Assembly (NCBI GenBank): GCA_039619475.1
Contig: CM077115.1
Coordinates: 441,596,792-441,660,791 of the forward strand
Length of the DNA stretch: 64,000 bases
Origin: Icerya purchasi
Lineage: Eukaryota > Arthropoda > Insecta > Hemiptera > Monophlebidae
Direction of reading: 5' to 3'
Part shown: positions 23,224 to 34,868 of the stretch, one piece after another
How positions within the stretch are numbered: position 1 is the first letter of the stretch
Layout: every line of letters begins with the position of its first letter
Position numbers and translations under genes: made by a program
Notes under the pieces: model-generated
The model's input: only the letters and a program-made list of their open reading frames with translations
Databases searched by the model: none
Told to the model about the DNA's origin: nothing

Positions 23224-24719
23224 ATGTCGCTACCTGCCCCAGTACAACCACAGCCTGCTGCTAGTAATAGCGGCGTTGTTAAGCGGAATGTAATTGATAC
23301 TGCCAAGGCTAATACTGATAAGATGAGCCAACCTAACCGTTCTGACAATGCTGATTTGTGCGATGATAACAAACCGAACAAAGACATCGGCATAATGACA
23401 GTAAAATTAATCCAATCCGTTTAGAATTGTCCGACAACAACAATTGGAGCATAGTTAAAGGTAAAAAGAGAAGAGAGTACTATACTTCTGCCTCGTCAGA
23501 TTCATCCCCGGCTATTGTCAAGCGTAATATTTTTGAATTTTTATCAGTAGAGGACGAAAATGGAGCAGAAAAGGATAACGTAAATAAAGTAAATAATCAA
23601 ATGCAGATTGATGACAGCATTAAATTAAACGACGAGAATAAGTTTTCAGCTATAAACAACAGTAGAAACAACATAAACTCGCACTGTGAAAATCTCGCAG
23701 CTACCGATTCTTTTTCAAAAAACAGAAAGAGCGACAGTCCCGCCAATAAACAAAAAGCCGTTCCCCCCGTTTTAGTGAAGAATATTACAGATATCAGAAT
23801 GTTACGCAATGACTTAGCGACAGATACGGGTATTAAATTTACGTTAAAATCAACGATTACTGGAGTAACGATTGCTTCGGAGAATGCCGAGATATCGTAA
23901 AATTGTTCACCTGCTACGAAGTAAAAACTATTTCTTCTTTACTTATCAATTATCAGAAGATAAACCATTTAGAGTGCTAATAAGGAACCTCCATCCATCT
24001 AGGACTTAAATGAAATCAAATCCGAAATTGAAAGGAAGGGTTTCAGTGTTCGCAACATCGTTAACGTAATTCATCCCAAAACTAAACAGCAGCTACCGAT
24101 GCATTATGTAGACTTAAATCCATCTCCTAAAAATTATGATATATTCTTTCTTACTGGCTTAATGTATGCTAAAGTCGAAGTTCAAGAAATTCGTAATAAA
24201 CGTCAACCTATTCAATGCAAGAGATGTCAACTGTACGGGCACTCCCAAAATTACTGTAATTTACCCTTCCGCTGCGTTAAATGCGGCAATAGACATAACA
24301 CCAAAGACTGTAACAAAGAAGATTGCGCTAAGCCAATATGTGCGCTTTGTCAGGGAGATCATCCGGCTAACTACAGAGGTTGTCCGGAATATAAGCGCCT
24401 AAATAAAGAAAAAGCAGAGCGCCTAGGTAAGCGACCTAACGATCATTTACTCTTCAATCAGCAGAATTTCCCATCGTTGGAACAAAATGCGGGAAGAGTA
24501 AATCCTTGGTTTAATGAGAGGCGAAAGGAGGTAAATAACGAAAATTTTAGCCCAAATTATGAAAATAGTAATGTTGGCGTAGAAAGCAGTAGCATTAAGA
24601 TAATGGAGCAACTCTCAATGTGCATGATTAGCGCGTTGGACAAATTAATGAACGATTTCAAACTACTAATAAATCCGCTCTTTAGTATTTTAAATAAACT
24701 ATTGGACAAATTAAATTAA
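23224..24719 (+). pseudogene. Jockey ORF1 (gag-like nucleic-acid-binding protein), frameshifted
   Basis: Three pieces make up the protein: 23224-23423, 23427-23900 and 24099-24719, joined by frameshifts near 23420, 23897 and 24005. The last piece holds the conserved DLNPSPKNYDIFF region and three CCHC knuckles (CKRCQLYGHSQNYC, CVKCGNRHNTKDC, CALCQGDHPANYRGC) that would bind element RNA. It ends with a helical tail. The stop codon overlaps the ORF2 start as TAATG at 24717-24721. A related copy lies on the other strand at 30004-30769. Confidence 0.85.
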
Positions 24720-27428
24720 TGAGACTTAACATACAAGGAACCGTAATGATAACAAATAACTCACTGTTAATTATGCTATGGAACTGCAATGGGCTTATTC
24801 AGAAGAAACAAGAGCTTGAATTATTTCTTTATAGACATAGAATAGATGTTGCTCTCATTTGTGAGACGCACTTGACATCTTCACACAGTTTTAGAATATC
24901 AAGTTATACTAGTTATCCCTCAACACACCCTGATGGCAAAGCGCATGGTGGCGTAACTGTACTAGTAAGATCGAGTTTAAATCACCTTAAAGTATATTCT
25001 GAAGCTACTTATGCATATCAGATTTCAGCTGTAAATATTAGAACCTCAAATTTTAACTTAGTAATTGCCAGCATATATTGTCACCCTAATACTATCTTAC
25101 CTAAAGAAAGATTACTGCAATTAATCTTTGGCTTGGGACCTAGAGTCATTCTAGGTGGCGACTTTCATGCCAAACATCCAAGATGGAATTGTAATCGAAC
25201 AAATCATCGAGGCAGAATGATAAACAATTTAATATCAAATTACAATCTTCAAATCTTAAGTCCCAACGAACCAACCTACTGGCCAACATACGCAAATAGA
25301 TTGCCGAGCACACTTGATTTTTCCATCGCTAGAAACCTACATCATGTATATAACACTTGTAAAACGGTACCTGAACTAAGCTCAGACCACACTCCGTTAT
25401 TAACATGCCTCTCAGTACAACCAATAATAAATGAAAAAACTAAACCATCATCAAACAAATATACAGATTGGATGAAATTTAAGAAATACATGGATCTGAT
25501 TACGGACATAAATATTAGATTAAAAACTAATGAGGATCTCGATGGAGCGGTTTCTACATTAATTAAGAACATCCAAGATGCCTGTAAAACAGCCACTAAA
25601 ACTCCAGCGTATATAACTATTAAGGAAAAACACTTTAATGTTCCAGTAGAAATTAGAAAGTTAATACAAGCGACAAGAAGAGCACGTACTAGTTGGCAAC
25701 GTAATAAAACATTGACTGGTAAACAACTATACAATTCACTACAAAGGGAATTACGCAAAAATATACAGATATACAAGAATAATAGTTATGAAAACTTCTT
25801 TTCTCAATTAAATCCGCAAGATGACTCTATTTGGAAAACAACAAAATCTTTCCTAAAACAACATCCAAAGCAGTACCCCGTCAAAAAAGCAAATGGGGAA
25901 TGGACCAAAACTGATGCTGATAAAGCTCAAACGTTTGCTGAGCATTTGGTACAAATATTTAAACCACACAATGATATACAGGATTCCGCACATGATAAAC
26001 TAATAGAGAGACATATGGAGGTCCCTTTTCAACTCACACTGCCGACAAAGCTTATATCACCTAGAGAAGTACAGGCTAAAATTAAGATGCTGCGAGCCAA
26101 AAAGGCTCCAGGTTTCGATAAAATAACAGGTGAAATAATTAAAATGCTCCCATCGAAAACGATCACTTTAATTACTTATATATTTAACACGATTCTAAGA
26201 ATTAGATATTACCCTGAAACTTGGAAAAGATCAATAATTTTGGTGATCTTAAAACCGGGAAAAAATCCAATATATCCTTCATCGTATAGGCCGATCAGCC
26301 TCTTAAGTGTGCTTTCTAAAATATTCGAAATGCTAATATACGATAGAATACTTTCGATAATAACAGAAAATAGGACTATTCCAAATCATCAGTTCGGTTT
26401 CCGCGGAAGACACTCAACTGTTCACCAGGTACATAGGATAACAGACAAAATAGCAGCTACATTAGAAAAAGGAGAATACTGTAACGCCATTTTCTTGGAT
26501 ATTGAACAGGCCTTCGATCGCGTTTGGCATCAAGGATTACTATGTAAACTAAAACTAATTTTACCAAATGACTTATATGCAGTTATGGTATCATATTTGA
26601 CAAACAGAAGTTTCAATGTCAAGATAAACTCATCATTATCTTTGTCGAATAACATAAAGGCATCAGTGCCACAAGGTAGTGTACTTGGCCCGCTCCTGTA
26701 TTCCATCTACACAGCGGATGTGCCAGTACTAAGGACGACAGTAATCGCTACCTTTGCGGATGATATTTGTTTTCTTGCTCGGCACAAAAACCCAGTGTAC
26801 GCATCCTTGTTGACGCAGGAGCATTTAACCGTTATCCAGCAGTGGGCGCTTAAGTGGAAGATTAAACTAAACCACCAAAAAACCAGACAAGTAACTTTCA
26901 CTCTAAACGTGCAAAACTGTCCCCCTAATACAATAAATAATCAGTGCATAATTCAAGAAAATCATATTAAATGATCGAAGACTTACATGGAGAAGCCATA
27001 TATCGTTCATCCGGCAAAAAATGGCTTCAAGAACTAAGGCTCTCAACAGCATAATAGGCAAAAAGTCACCAGTGAGCTTGAAATGCAAGAGGCTAGTTTA
27101 TCTTTCAGTCATAGCGCCAGTCTGGAGATAGGGATTAGAAGTATATGGAGCCACTGCGAAGAGTAACCTAAATAGGGTTCAACAGTTTCAATCGAAAACG
27201 TTGAGGCAATTGGTAGACGCACCGTACTATGTTTCGAATCACACTCTACATACAGACTTAGATGTTCCATACGTAAACGATTTATACTTAAAACAATACA
27301 AACACTTTTATGAGGCTCTTCAGCTCAATCAAAATCCAGAGGTATCGAACATCAGTCGCTGGAATCAGCCAAGGAGGCTCAAAAGAACATGGGCCGGTGA
27401 CGTCCTAGGTGTCAGATGCGATAGATAA
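24719..27428 (+). pseudogene. Jockey ORF2: endonuclease and reverse transcriptase
   Basis: The open frame 24719-26974 (751 codons) starts with the apurinic-type endonuclease: LWNCNGLIQKK, DVALICETHL, HGGVTVLV, VILGGDFHAKHPRW and the SSDHTPLL box. The RT follows: PGFDKITGE, YRPISLLSVLSKIFE, QFGFRGRHSTVHQ, FLDIEQAFDRVWH, VPQGSVLGPLLYSIY and the catalytic FADDICFL. All catalytic motifs are intact. A frameshift near 26970 and a TAG near 27130 break the C-terminal part, which continues to 27428 (RRLKRTWAGDVL). Confidence 0.88.
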
Positions 27429-27692
27429 CATCGTCGTTAATACCTCAGCCGTCGAACGAACAAAATCCAGCGCTATAGTAAACAGTATTAGATATCAGAA
27501 GCAGAAGATAACTCCGCCACTAACATCTCGGATGTGAAAGGAATGAACTCCAAATTATAGTAATCAGTTTTTCCGATCGACTAATGCTTATGCTGCCGCT
27601 GGGTAACTGAGCATCAAAAAAAAAAAAAAAAATAATAGCCTCGTCATTTATGGTCTTAGGACCAGTGTGATGTAAAAAAAAAAAAAAAAAAA

Positions 27693-28246
27693 ATGAAGTT
27701 TATTAATACAATACAACATGCAGAAGTCGATTTCAGTGTAATATTAATTGTAATTAGTTGTTTATTGATGTGGTTTGTAATTGTGAAACATAAAGTTGCT
27801 AAGTGCTAAGTATATTTATTCCATGAAATCATACTTACCATCTATGAATTTCATAAAAATAAAATTATGTAATTAGTAATTAAGAATAAATTTGTTAAAC
27901 ATTAATAAAAGCTATTTCCTTATGCTGTACTAAAATGTAATTTGAAGCAATGAAATTACAAGAATATTACATTTTGAAAATTTTCCAATTGGTTAAATAT
28001 TGTAACTTGTAACAACAGTACAAATTTCTTACATGGTATTAATTGGCACACTTGTGATGGACACACGTCTTAGTATGCTGCATGGGACGCTTATTTGTGA
28101 ATAGTAGTGTACTACAAATTTATAACACATTAAATATGTATCCTAATGTTTACCATATGTTATTTTTGTTAAAACTTGTCCATTAATTAAATAAAAATAA
28201 AGAAAATGTAAAGAATTAGATGGCATTCCCAGTAAACTGCTGTGAT
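27693..28246. repeat. 2.7-kb repeat unit B, continued and truncated
   Basis: Resumes the unit after the Jockey element and runs to about 28246, where the homology to the complete unit stops. It is strikingly similar to 28395-28917, more than to any other copy in the window. Confidence 0.82.
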
Positions 28247-28257
28247 TATACGATAAA

Positions 28258-28379
28258 TATGTACCGTTGCGCGAATATTATTAGAAGACCCGAAATATAC
28301 TCCAGAACAATGGCGAAGAATTAACATGCACGAATGCGATAAATAAGACTTCATTTGAACAAGGACATTTGTGGCTTTC
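28258..28379. repeat. 122-bp segment, copy 1 (also at 51667)
   Basis: This block and 51667-51788 are the same length and nearly identical. Both join repeat-unit sequence at the same base (AATACTACAT). The plus strand holds a 25-codon open stretch ending in TAA (ILLEDPKY...INMHECDK), but differences between the copies change amino acids, so I do not call a gene. Confidence 0.75.
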
Positions 28380-28983
28380 AATACTACATTTAGAAGTCAA
28401 TTTCAACATAATATTAATTGTAATTAGTTGTTTATTGATGCAGTTTGCAATTGTAATACAAAAGGTTGCTAAGAGCTAAGTATATTTATTCCATGAAATC
28501 ATACTTACTATCTATGAATTTCATAAAAATAAAATGATGTAATTAGTAATCAAGAATAAATTTGTTAAACATTAATAAAAGCTATTTCCTTATGCTGTAC
28601 TAAAACGTAATTTGAAGCAATGAAATTACAAGAATATTACATTTTGCAAATTTTCCAATTGGTTAAATATTGTAACTTGTAACAACAGTACAAATTTCTT
28701 ATATGGTATTAATTGGCACACTTGTGATGGACACACGTCTTAGTATACTGCATGGGACGCTTATTTGTGAATAGTAGTGTACTACAAATTTGTAACACAT
28801 TAAATATGTATCCTAATGTTTACCATATGTTATTTTTGTTAAAACTTGTCCATTAATTAAATAAAAATAAAGAAAATGTAAAGAATTAGATGGCATTCCC
28901 AGTAAACTGCTGTGATTTTGCTCTGATTGCAGTATAAATATGATCAAGTGGACACTAAGAGAGAAATAATGAATGTCCGTTTT
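28380..28983. repeat. 2.7-kb repeat, partial extra unit
   Basis: A partial unit starting at the same internal position as the copy at 51789 and matching 54031-54680 of the complete unit. It breaks off at about 28983 at the LINE fragment. Confidence 0.8.
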
Positions 28984-29029
28984 CGTATAAGGATGGATAA
29001 CGACCACGCTGCCATCTCCTTCTTGCTGA

Positions 29030-30004
29030 CCTGATTTCTTTTATTAATTTTCTTATTTCTACGGGTATAAAGGGGTATTGAAAAGATTTTTTTCATACAT
29101 GATTGGTAGAATTATTACACGCATATACTATGAGATTAGAAAAATTCTTAACGGCTATGTCAATGTCATTTGTGTTCTTTAGTTTGATCTTTCAGTCAAT
29201 ATTATTTTCAATTATACTTGAAAAAATATTCCAGTTAGTGGTATGATTTGTAAGTCTCTGCTGATTGAGTACGGTTTTAGGGCTTATACCTAAGGTGGCG
29301 CAACCACTGGAACATGATCGGAAGACAGATCGATGATTGTTCTGCATTCCCTGTCGTATCTCTGAAGGCCACGAATGGTAATGAAATCTAAGACGTCCAG
29401 AAGCCTATTGAGATGCCGTGGTTAATATGTAGGAGTCACTGGAGATAAAGCAGCAAGTGCGTTGTTCTGTATCGATTTGTACAATATCTTTCCGGCTGGG
29501 TTTGTTGTTCTCGATCCCCATATACTGTTTTTGGAATTATAACCTCAATCGCATATCAATACATTTCCTAATTTGTTGAAAATTGTAATGTAGTCCATTT
29601 GTGGTATACAGAAACCTGGGCGACAGTAAATTGCGGCTACTGCTATATCCTTTCCAAGTGTTTCAACATTTACCGCTACAATCTGGCATGCGAATGTGCT
29701 GTATGCAAAGTTTTTATATTGTTTGTATATATCTCTGACTAGTACCATTGAACCCCTCATGAGCTGTTCCATCCGGGTGGTGATCCGAGTATGCTACATA
29801 ACCACGAACTTTGAAACTCTTTTCATACGTAAGATGAGTTTTTGTGATTAGTGCAACGTCAATTACATTTTGTTGAAGGAAAATTTTAAATTCATTTCTT
29901 TTTTGAGTAATGCCATTCGAATTCCATAGTACTATCACGAGTGAGTGTTGTGTGATTATAATCACGAGTGAGTGTTGTGTGATTATATTAGTATTGTTTA
30001 GCAT
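29030..30004 (-). pseudogene. Jockey ORF2 endonuclease fragment
   Basis: The frame starting at 30004 reads IVLWNSNGITQKRNEF and DVALITKTHLTYEKSF, the first endonuclease motifs. It is shifted near 29730 and continues at 29545-29772 (VETLGKDIAVAAIYCRP). Further endonuclease sequence, including a LSSDHVPVV box, follows to about 29290. A 27-bp tandem duplication at about 29934-29987 repeats nine codons near the N-terminus. The RT domain is absent. Confidence 0.75.
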
Positions 30005-30769
30005 TATGGAAGTAATCTTTCAATAACTTTCGCCAAGAGCGATATTAATGGATTTATTGTAGATTTGAATTCGTTAAGGAACGTTGTCAACATTATTGAA
30101 ATTTCATTAGTATTATTTCCATAGTTGCTATCGTTATGCCCAGTGCACATCTGACCTGTATCAGTTTGGTTCCCGACGTAGTTTATACTTCCTGCTCGAA
30201 CGGCATTAGCGTATGATCCCCGATTCGCTGCACTTAGCATTACATTAGAATAACAATCTCTAGGAACGTCGAGAACGTTGATATTTTCGTGAGTCTGGGC
30301 ATGAGATGAACGTATTTTATTGTAGAATTCAGTTTGCTGTTTGTATACAGAGCATCCCCTATAGCTTGACGGATGGTTATCATCACATAAGGCTCATTTT
30401 GCCGGTTCGGATGAGCTTCTATTACAAAGTTTAGTATCATACATCCCAGCACATTTAACACAACGTAAGGGTAGGTTACAGTAGTTAGCCGTGTGGCCGA
30501 ATAATTGACATCTTTTGCATTGTTTAAGCCGTGAATATTTTTTTTAGGTTCTTCAACAACTACCACTGTATTTAAGATGCGGTTGATTTCGAATATTTCA
30601 ACTTTTTTTTTCGGTGGTTTCAAGTCTAAAAAGAATATGGGGACAGGTTGTTTGGTTTTGTAACATAGAATATTAGTGATACTTTTCACCTGAAATCCTC
30701 TAGACTCGATTTCTTTTGTAATGTCAGCTATATCTGTAGAGTGGTGTAAATTCTTAATTACTACTCTGA
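30004..30769 (-). pseudogene. Jockey ORF1 fragment
   Basis: Begins with VVIKNLHHSTDI, which aligns with the VLIRNLHPS segment of the 23.9-kb copy. Next come DLKPPKKKVEIFEINRIL and decayed knuckle-region sequence in shifting frames. The C-terminal frame 30004-30240 ends in a helical tail. Its stop overlaps the ORF2 start as TAATG (30002-30006), the same arrangement as in the other copy. Confidence 0.75.
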
Positions 30770-31858
30770 ACAAGATGAACAAAATGATTTCCAAGAGTTC
30801 CTCTTGGCAGATTTTGAAATGCACCGAGCTTTTGCGTTGGCTTCTTTGTGAGCTAAAAAGTTGGATATTGAGGAACAAGAACGAAAGGCTTTGAAGGTAG
30901 CGGTGCTTCTTTGGAAGGCAACTTTACACTCTTCATTCCACCAAAGAGAGGAGGCACAAGAGGAAAAACGACCGCGCGAAAAGGAAGAAGGAGGGGAGAA
31001 AGCGGAAAGAGCAGAATATAGAGATTGAATGAAGAAGTTGTACTGGGATGATGGGTCGGGAAAATCCAGAATAAGGGGGAGTGAGGAATCCACCAAAGAT
31101 CGGAATTTAGTCCAATCTGTTTTGGAGAGAAGCCAGTGAGGAGCGTGCAAGGGCCTGAAAGGTTTAGAAGGAAGAGCGTTGTTGAGATTTAGGAGAATGG
31201 GGAGATGATCACTACCAAAAGTGCCGTCGAGAGTTCTCCAGGAGCTTACAAGACCAAGATTCGGAGATGAAAACGAGAGGTCGATTGCACTAGAAGAAGA
31301 TGGATGTTTGAAGAAAGTAGGAGAACGATCGTTATGGAGAAAAAGATTATGGTTTAGGATGAGATTTTCCAGAGTCACACCGTTAGGATTGCGCCCTGTG
31401 CAGCCCCACATAGGAGAGTGCGCATTCCAGTCTCCACCAATAATAAATGGATCAGATAGGGATGAAAGGAATGAAGACAAAGGAAGACTGGAGACACTGG
31501 AGTTGGGAGGGATGTACACGCAAGCAATATGTAAAGGATTCGGAAGAAGATTTTCAAGTGAAATGTGGATCATGTTAGGGTGGTTGGGAAGGGGCGGAGG
31601 AAGAAATGGGATATTGTGGGTGTGATAGGATAGATCGTGTCTAATTAAAATCGCAACGCCACCATACCCATCCATACGGTCAGATCGAACTAGAGAATAA
31701 CCTTTGAAATCAAGAGATGAGGAGGATTTAAGCCAAGTTTCAGATAACAGCGCTACATGGATATTGTAGAAGTCTAATAGATATTCTACACTTAGTTTAT
31801 TAGCTCGTAAGCTGCGGCAATTCCATTGAAGGATGTTTAAGGCGTAAGACCGCGACAT
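30770..31858 (-). pseudogene. LINE ORF2, endonuclease domain only
   Basis: Opens MSRSYALNILQWNCRSLR, the usual start of this family, with the motifs ALLSETWL, DGYGGVAILIRHD, FIIGGDWNAHSPMWGC and TFGSDHLPILLNL. Those are the catalytic blocks of the APE-type endonuclease that nicks target DNA. The frame continues through the linker to NSWKSFCSSCS and is then cut at the fusion with the Jockey fragment. The endonuclease domain has no visible lesion. Confidence 0.84.
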
Positions 31859-32387
31859 TCTAGTTAAAAGGAGAAGAGGAATTAAAAGAATGAGAAAAAG
31901 TAGCGGGAGAAGATAGAGCTGAAATTGAAGTAAAAGAAAGGAGGGAAAGGGTAGTAGGAAGGGTATAATAAATGAGAGGAGATCGCTTGTAGACGATCTT
32001 CCAACTTAAAGGAGAAGTTGACAATGGAAAAAAGAGTAGAAGAGAGAAGACGTGTCCGAAATTGGATACAGGCAAAATTGAAGATACCTCACCATTAGCG
32101 GTACCGTCAGTAATTAAAAATAAACCGGAGAAATACCTGCACGAACTGGGTTGACGACCAGTTTGTAGGCTTCCTTCCATAATGATATAGCTATGTAGCA
32201 TGAAGGAAAAATGGAATAAAATTCGAACTAAGGAAAGTTTTGAGTTGATGATTCCTGAGCGAACAGTTATCCTTGGCGAAACGGACGCAAAAGAAAAAAG
32301 GAGAAATAAGAGTAACAAGTATAGAATGGGATGCTGGAAGATGGTCAAAAAGGAGAAAGAAAGAACAAAGGATGAAAGAGGTGGTCT

Positions 32388-33750
32388 AGTTGAAATGAAC
32401 GTGATTGGATAGGAAGGCTGAAAGATTATCAAGGAATGAGGAGGAGGAGGATATGTTAAAGGAGGCAAGGAGTTCCATGATAGCTGCGGAAATATGGGAG
32501 ACAACAAAGGAAGAATCGTTTAGAGAGGAATTAGGAGAAAAAATAGGAGGAACTGGTAAGGGACTGGAAGATATGGGGGGGGTTGGATTGGGGGGAGTCG
32601 TTGTGATTCAGTGCACAACCATTTAGTGGTAAATGAGAGTAAAGGGATGGAATGAAAGGAAATTGAGGAGAAGGCTTTGAGTAGGATTTGGGTTTGGAAG
32701 TTTTGTGGAAAGTGGGGGATTTGGGACGTGGAAGAGAAGGGAATTTAGAAGTTTTTGGGGAGACGTTTAGAGAGGAAATAGGGGCTGCGGCGCGATTAGC
32801 ATAGGAGAAGGCTGGAGAGGCGGAACTGGAGGATTTAATTTTAACGGCTTCGTGAAAGGAGATGTTCTCGAAAGCCATGATTCTTTTTATGTCCTTCTGC
32901 CGCTGCCATTCGGGACAGGCTCGATCGGAAGCGCTGTGACTACCGTTGCAGTTGCGACAAAAAGGAGGCTCCTGGAGATTTGCACAATCAGAGAAAGAAT
33001 GTTTAGAGGAACAATGGGAACATGAGGGAAGAGAGCTGCGGCAATGGCGTGCAATATGCCCGAAAAGGAAACAACTAGAGCACTGAGTGGGAGAACGGAT
33101 ACTTGGGGACACTGTAAAACGAAGTTTGTAAATGGATACAAACTCAGGGAAAGAGGATTTGGCAAATTTTAATTCGACACTTCTGGTGGGAACTTTGGTT
33201 CCATCGGAAGAGCGAAGGATGCGACGAATAGATACTATAGGGATAGACGTAACAAGCCCTTCTTTAATTTCCTCAACAGAGAAAGAAGGATGAACTCCAG
33301 AAATAACACCAATTCTGTATAGAGTATTGTGGGGAATGAAAGCTTTCAGGTCGTTAGAATTGAAGAAGCAGCGATTGTTTAGAAAGTCGTTGGCGGTGGA
33401 AATGGAGGGGAAGATAACAGAGATACGCCCTCTACCCTGAGGGGTAATGTCGGAGAAGGAGGTGGAAATTTTGCTGATGAGCCTGGCCAGCGCAAGCGGG
33501 TGGAAATTTCCAATGTTTTTATTGTCAGAGGTGTTCTCAACGAAAACTTTGAATGGTCCTGGGTATTTGGACGGAAAAGTGTTTTCAAAAGTATCGTGAA
33601 TATGATCGGAGTTAATAGTGTTGCTGTTATTATTAGTGTTACTGTTATTATCGTTATTGTTACTACTATTATTACTGCTGTTATTATTAATATTATTATT
33701 ATCATTATTGTTATTGTTATTGTCATTACTATTATTATTATTAATATTAA

Positions 33751-33781
<31 letters not shown>

Positions 33782-34084
33782 ATTAATATTATTATTATTA
33801 TTAATATTATTATTATTATTATTGTATTCACTATTATTATCGATAATATAATTCTCGACAGCTGTATTAGAACTGTTGTAAGGATTATTTAAAGTGGCAA
33901 GATTAGGTGAATCGGGTCGAGATAGCCGCAGATCCTTGCTTGGCAAAACCGCGGACGGCGAGAGAGGGCCGGACGGTTTGCGCTTGCCGACAGCGTCAAC
34001 CTCCATCAAGTTTAGCGAAACATTCGGTTTCGCCTTTAAATCTTTGGAGGAGGCCGCTGGGCGGCCCCCACTAGACGAGCTCAT
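32388..34084 (-). pseudogene. LINE ORF1 with long asparagine-rich tract
   Basis: A 517-codon frame from 34084 to 32531. A Ser/Lys-rich start is followed by an asparagine run at residues ~75-170, encoded by AAT/AAC triplets, and a conserved core (GPFKVFVENTSDNKNIGN ... GRISVIFPS). Three zinc knuckles (CSSCFLFGHIARHC, CSHCSSKHSFSDC, CRNCNGSHSASDRAC) and a Pro/Ser-rich tail come next. Compared with the 58-kb copy, a frameshift near 32555 displaces the last ~55 residues (ISAAIMELL region), which then run to about 32388. Confidence 0.84.
33600..33850. repeat. ATT/ATTATT microsatellite within LINE ORF1
   Basis: Imperfect trinucleotide array which, on the minus strand, encodes the asparagine tract of ORF1. 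The apparent long hydrophobic ORFs here on both strands (poly-Ile, poly-Leu) are products of the repeat. Confidence 0.9.
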
Positions 34085-34868
34085 CGATCAACTGGGTTAG
34101 AAAGAGAGAGGAAAATAAATAATAATAAAAAAAAAAAAAATATAAAAAAAAAAAAAACGAAGTGAATTTAAACGAACTGAATTATAAAAGCGTAGAAGCA
34201 AAAAAGAAATGTAACATAAAACGATATTGGTTACTACGTAAAAGTTAAATGCGGCAGCGAAGAAACCGAAATTATTTGTCTAAATAGATAACAATGAAGC
34301 GATCTCACCGGTCTGCCGAAACAACTGATTACCGAGCTGATAACGGGAACGCGAACGCACACGAGATAACGATTCAATTCAATTAAAGTACGTAATCTTC
34401 TAGCGGTATTCCTCATATTGTTCATAATAATTTTTCATGTCTATGTATTATGGAATTAGTCTAAAATATATTTTTTCCCCTCTAAAGTCTTTTTCCAAAC
34501 GTAAGTATTCAAAAATTAATTCGAGTGTATTTTTATTTAACGCTGTTTCATATTTTCCCTCTCCCCTATCCATCCTACACAAATTTCAATTCTTTTCTAT
34601 TATTTTTCATGAGTACATCCCCCTGAAACTACAGTGAAACCATACCATTCATTCCCACGCACCCATCTGCTAACAATGATTTTCTCATCATTCATAATAA
34701 TTTTTTTCGAATCTGTTAGTTTAAGATTATTTCATTTTTTTCAAACTCTAAATATATATTTTTTTTCAATATCTTCCATATTTTCCCCCAATATGTCCGC
34801 ATACGCTCATAATGCAAAGGTACTCTGCTTATTGCCTTGCATGAATGTTGCTATGCCGTTGATTTCGA

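Larger units (their letters stand above)
23138..27692 (+). mobile_element. Near full-length Jockey-type LINE
   Basis: Inserted in repeat unit B; the uninterrupted unit at 56750 and 2275 shows the join. It has a short GC-richer 5' UTR (23138-23223), ORF1, ORF2 linked by a TAATG overlap, and a 3' UTR ending in two A runs (27617 and 27673 onward) separated by about 40 bases. It carries no RNase H, as expected for the Jockey clade. Both ORFs carry frameshifts. Confidence 0.88.
28984..30769 (-). mobile_element. Jockey-type LINE fragment lacking its RT and 3' end
   Basis: Minus-strand piece of the same family as 23138-27692. It starts in mid ORF1 at about 30769 and ends within or just after the endonuclease domain at about 29000. 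The 3' end, normally the best preserved part of a LINE copy, is missing, so a deletion or rearrangement removed it. It is fused at about 30770 to a different LINE. Confidence 0.82.
30770..34394 (-). mobile_element. I/R1-like LINE, 5' half only
   Basis: Minus-strand element with 5' UTR (34085-34394), ORF1 and the endonuclease part of ORF2, of the same broad family as the copy at 58199-64000. It stops at about 30770 right after the endonuclease, so the RT, RNase H and tail are missing. Its 5' end coincides with the outer edge of the inverted-repeat left arm. That is a breakpoint rather than a simple insertion, as the continuation of the right arm is not found on its far side. Confidence 0.82.

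Noticed and set aside
28258..28379. Short exon-like ORF (LLEDPKY ... INMHECDK)
   Set aside because: Differences between the two genomic copies are mainly amino-acid changing and the frame is only ~25 codons long.
33379..33892. Long poly-Ile/Leu ORFs on both strands
   Set aside because: Direct translation of an ATT triplet repeat in the wrong frames of LINE ORF1.
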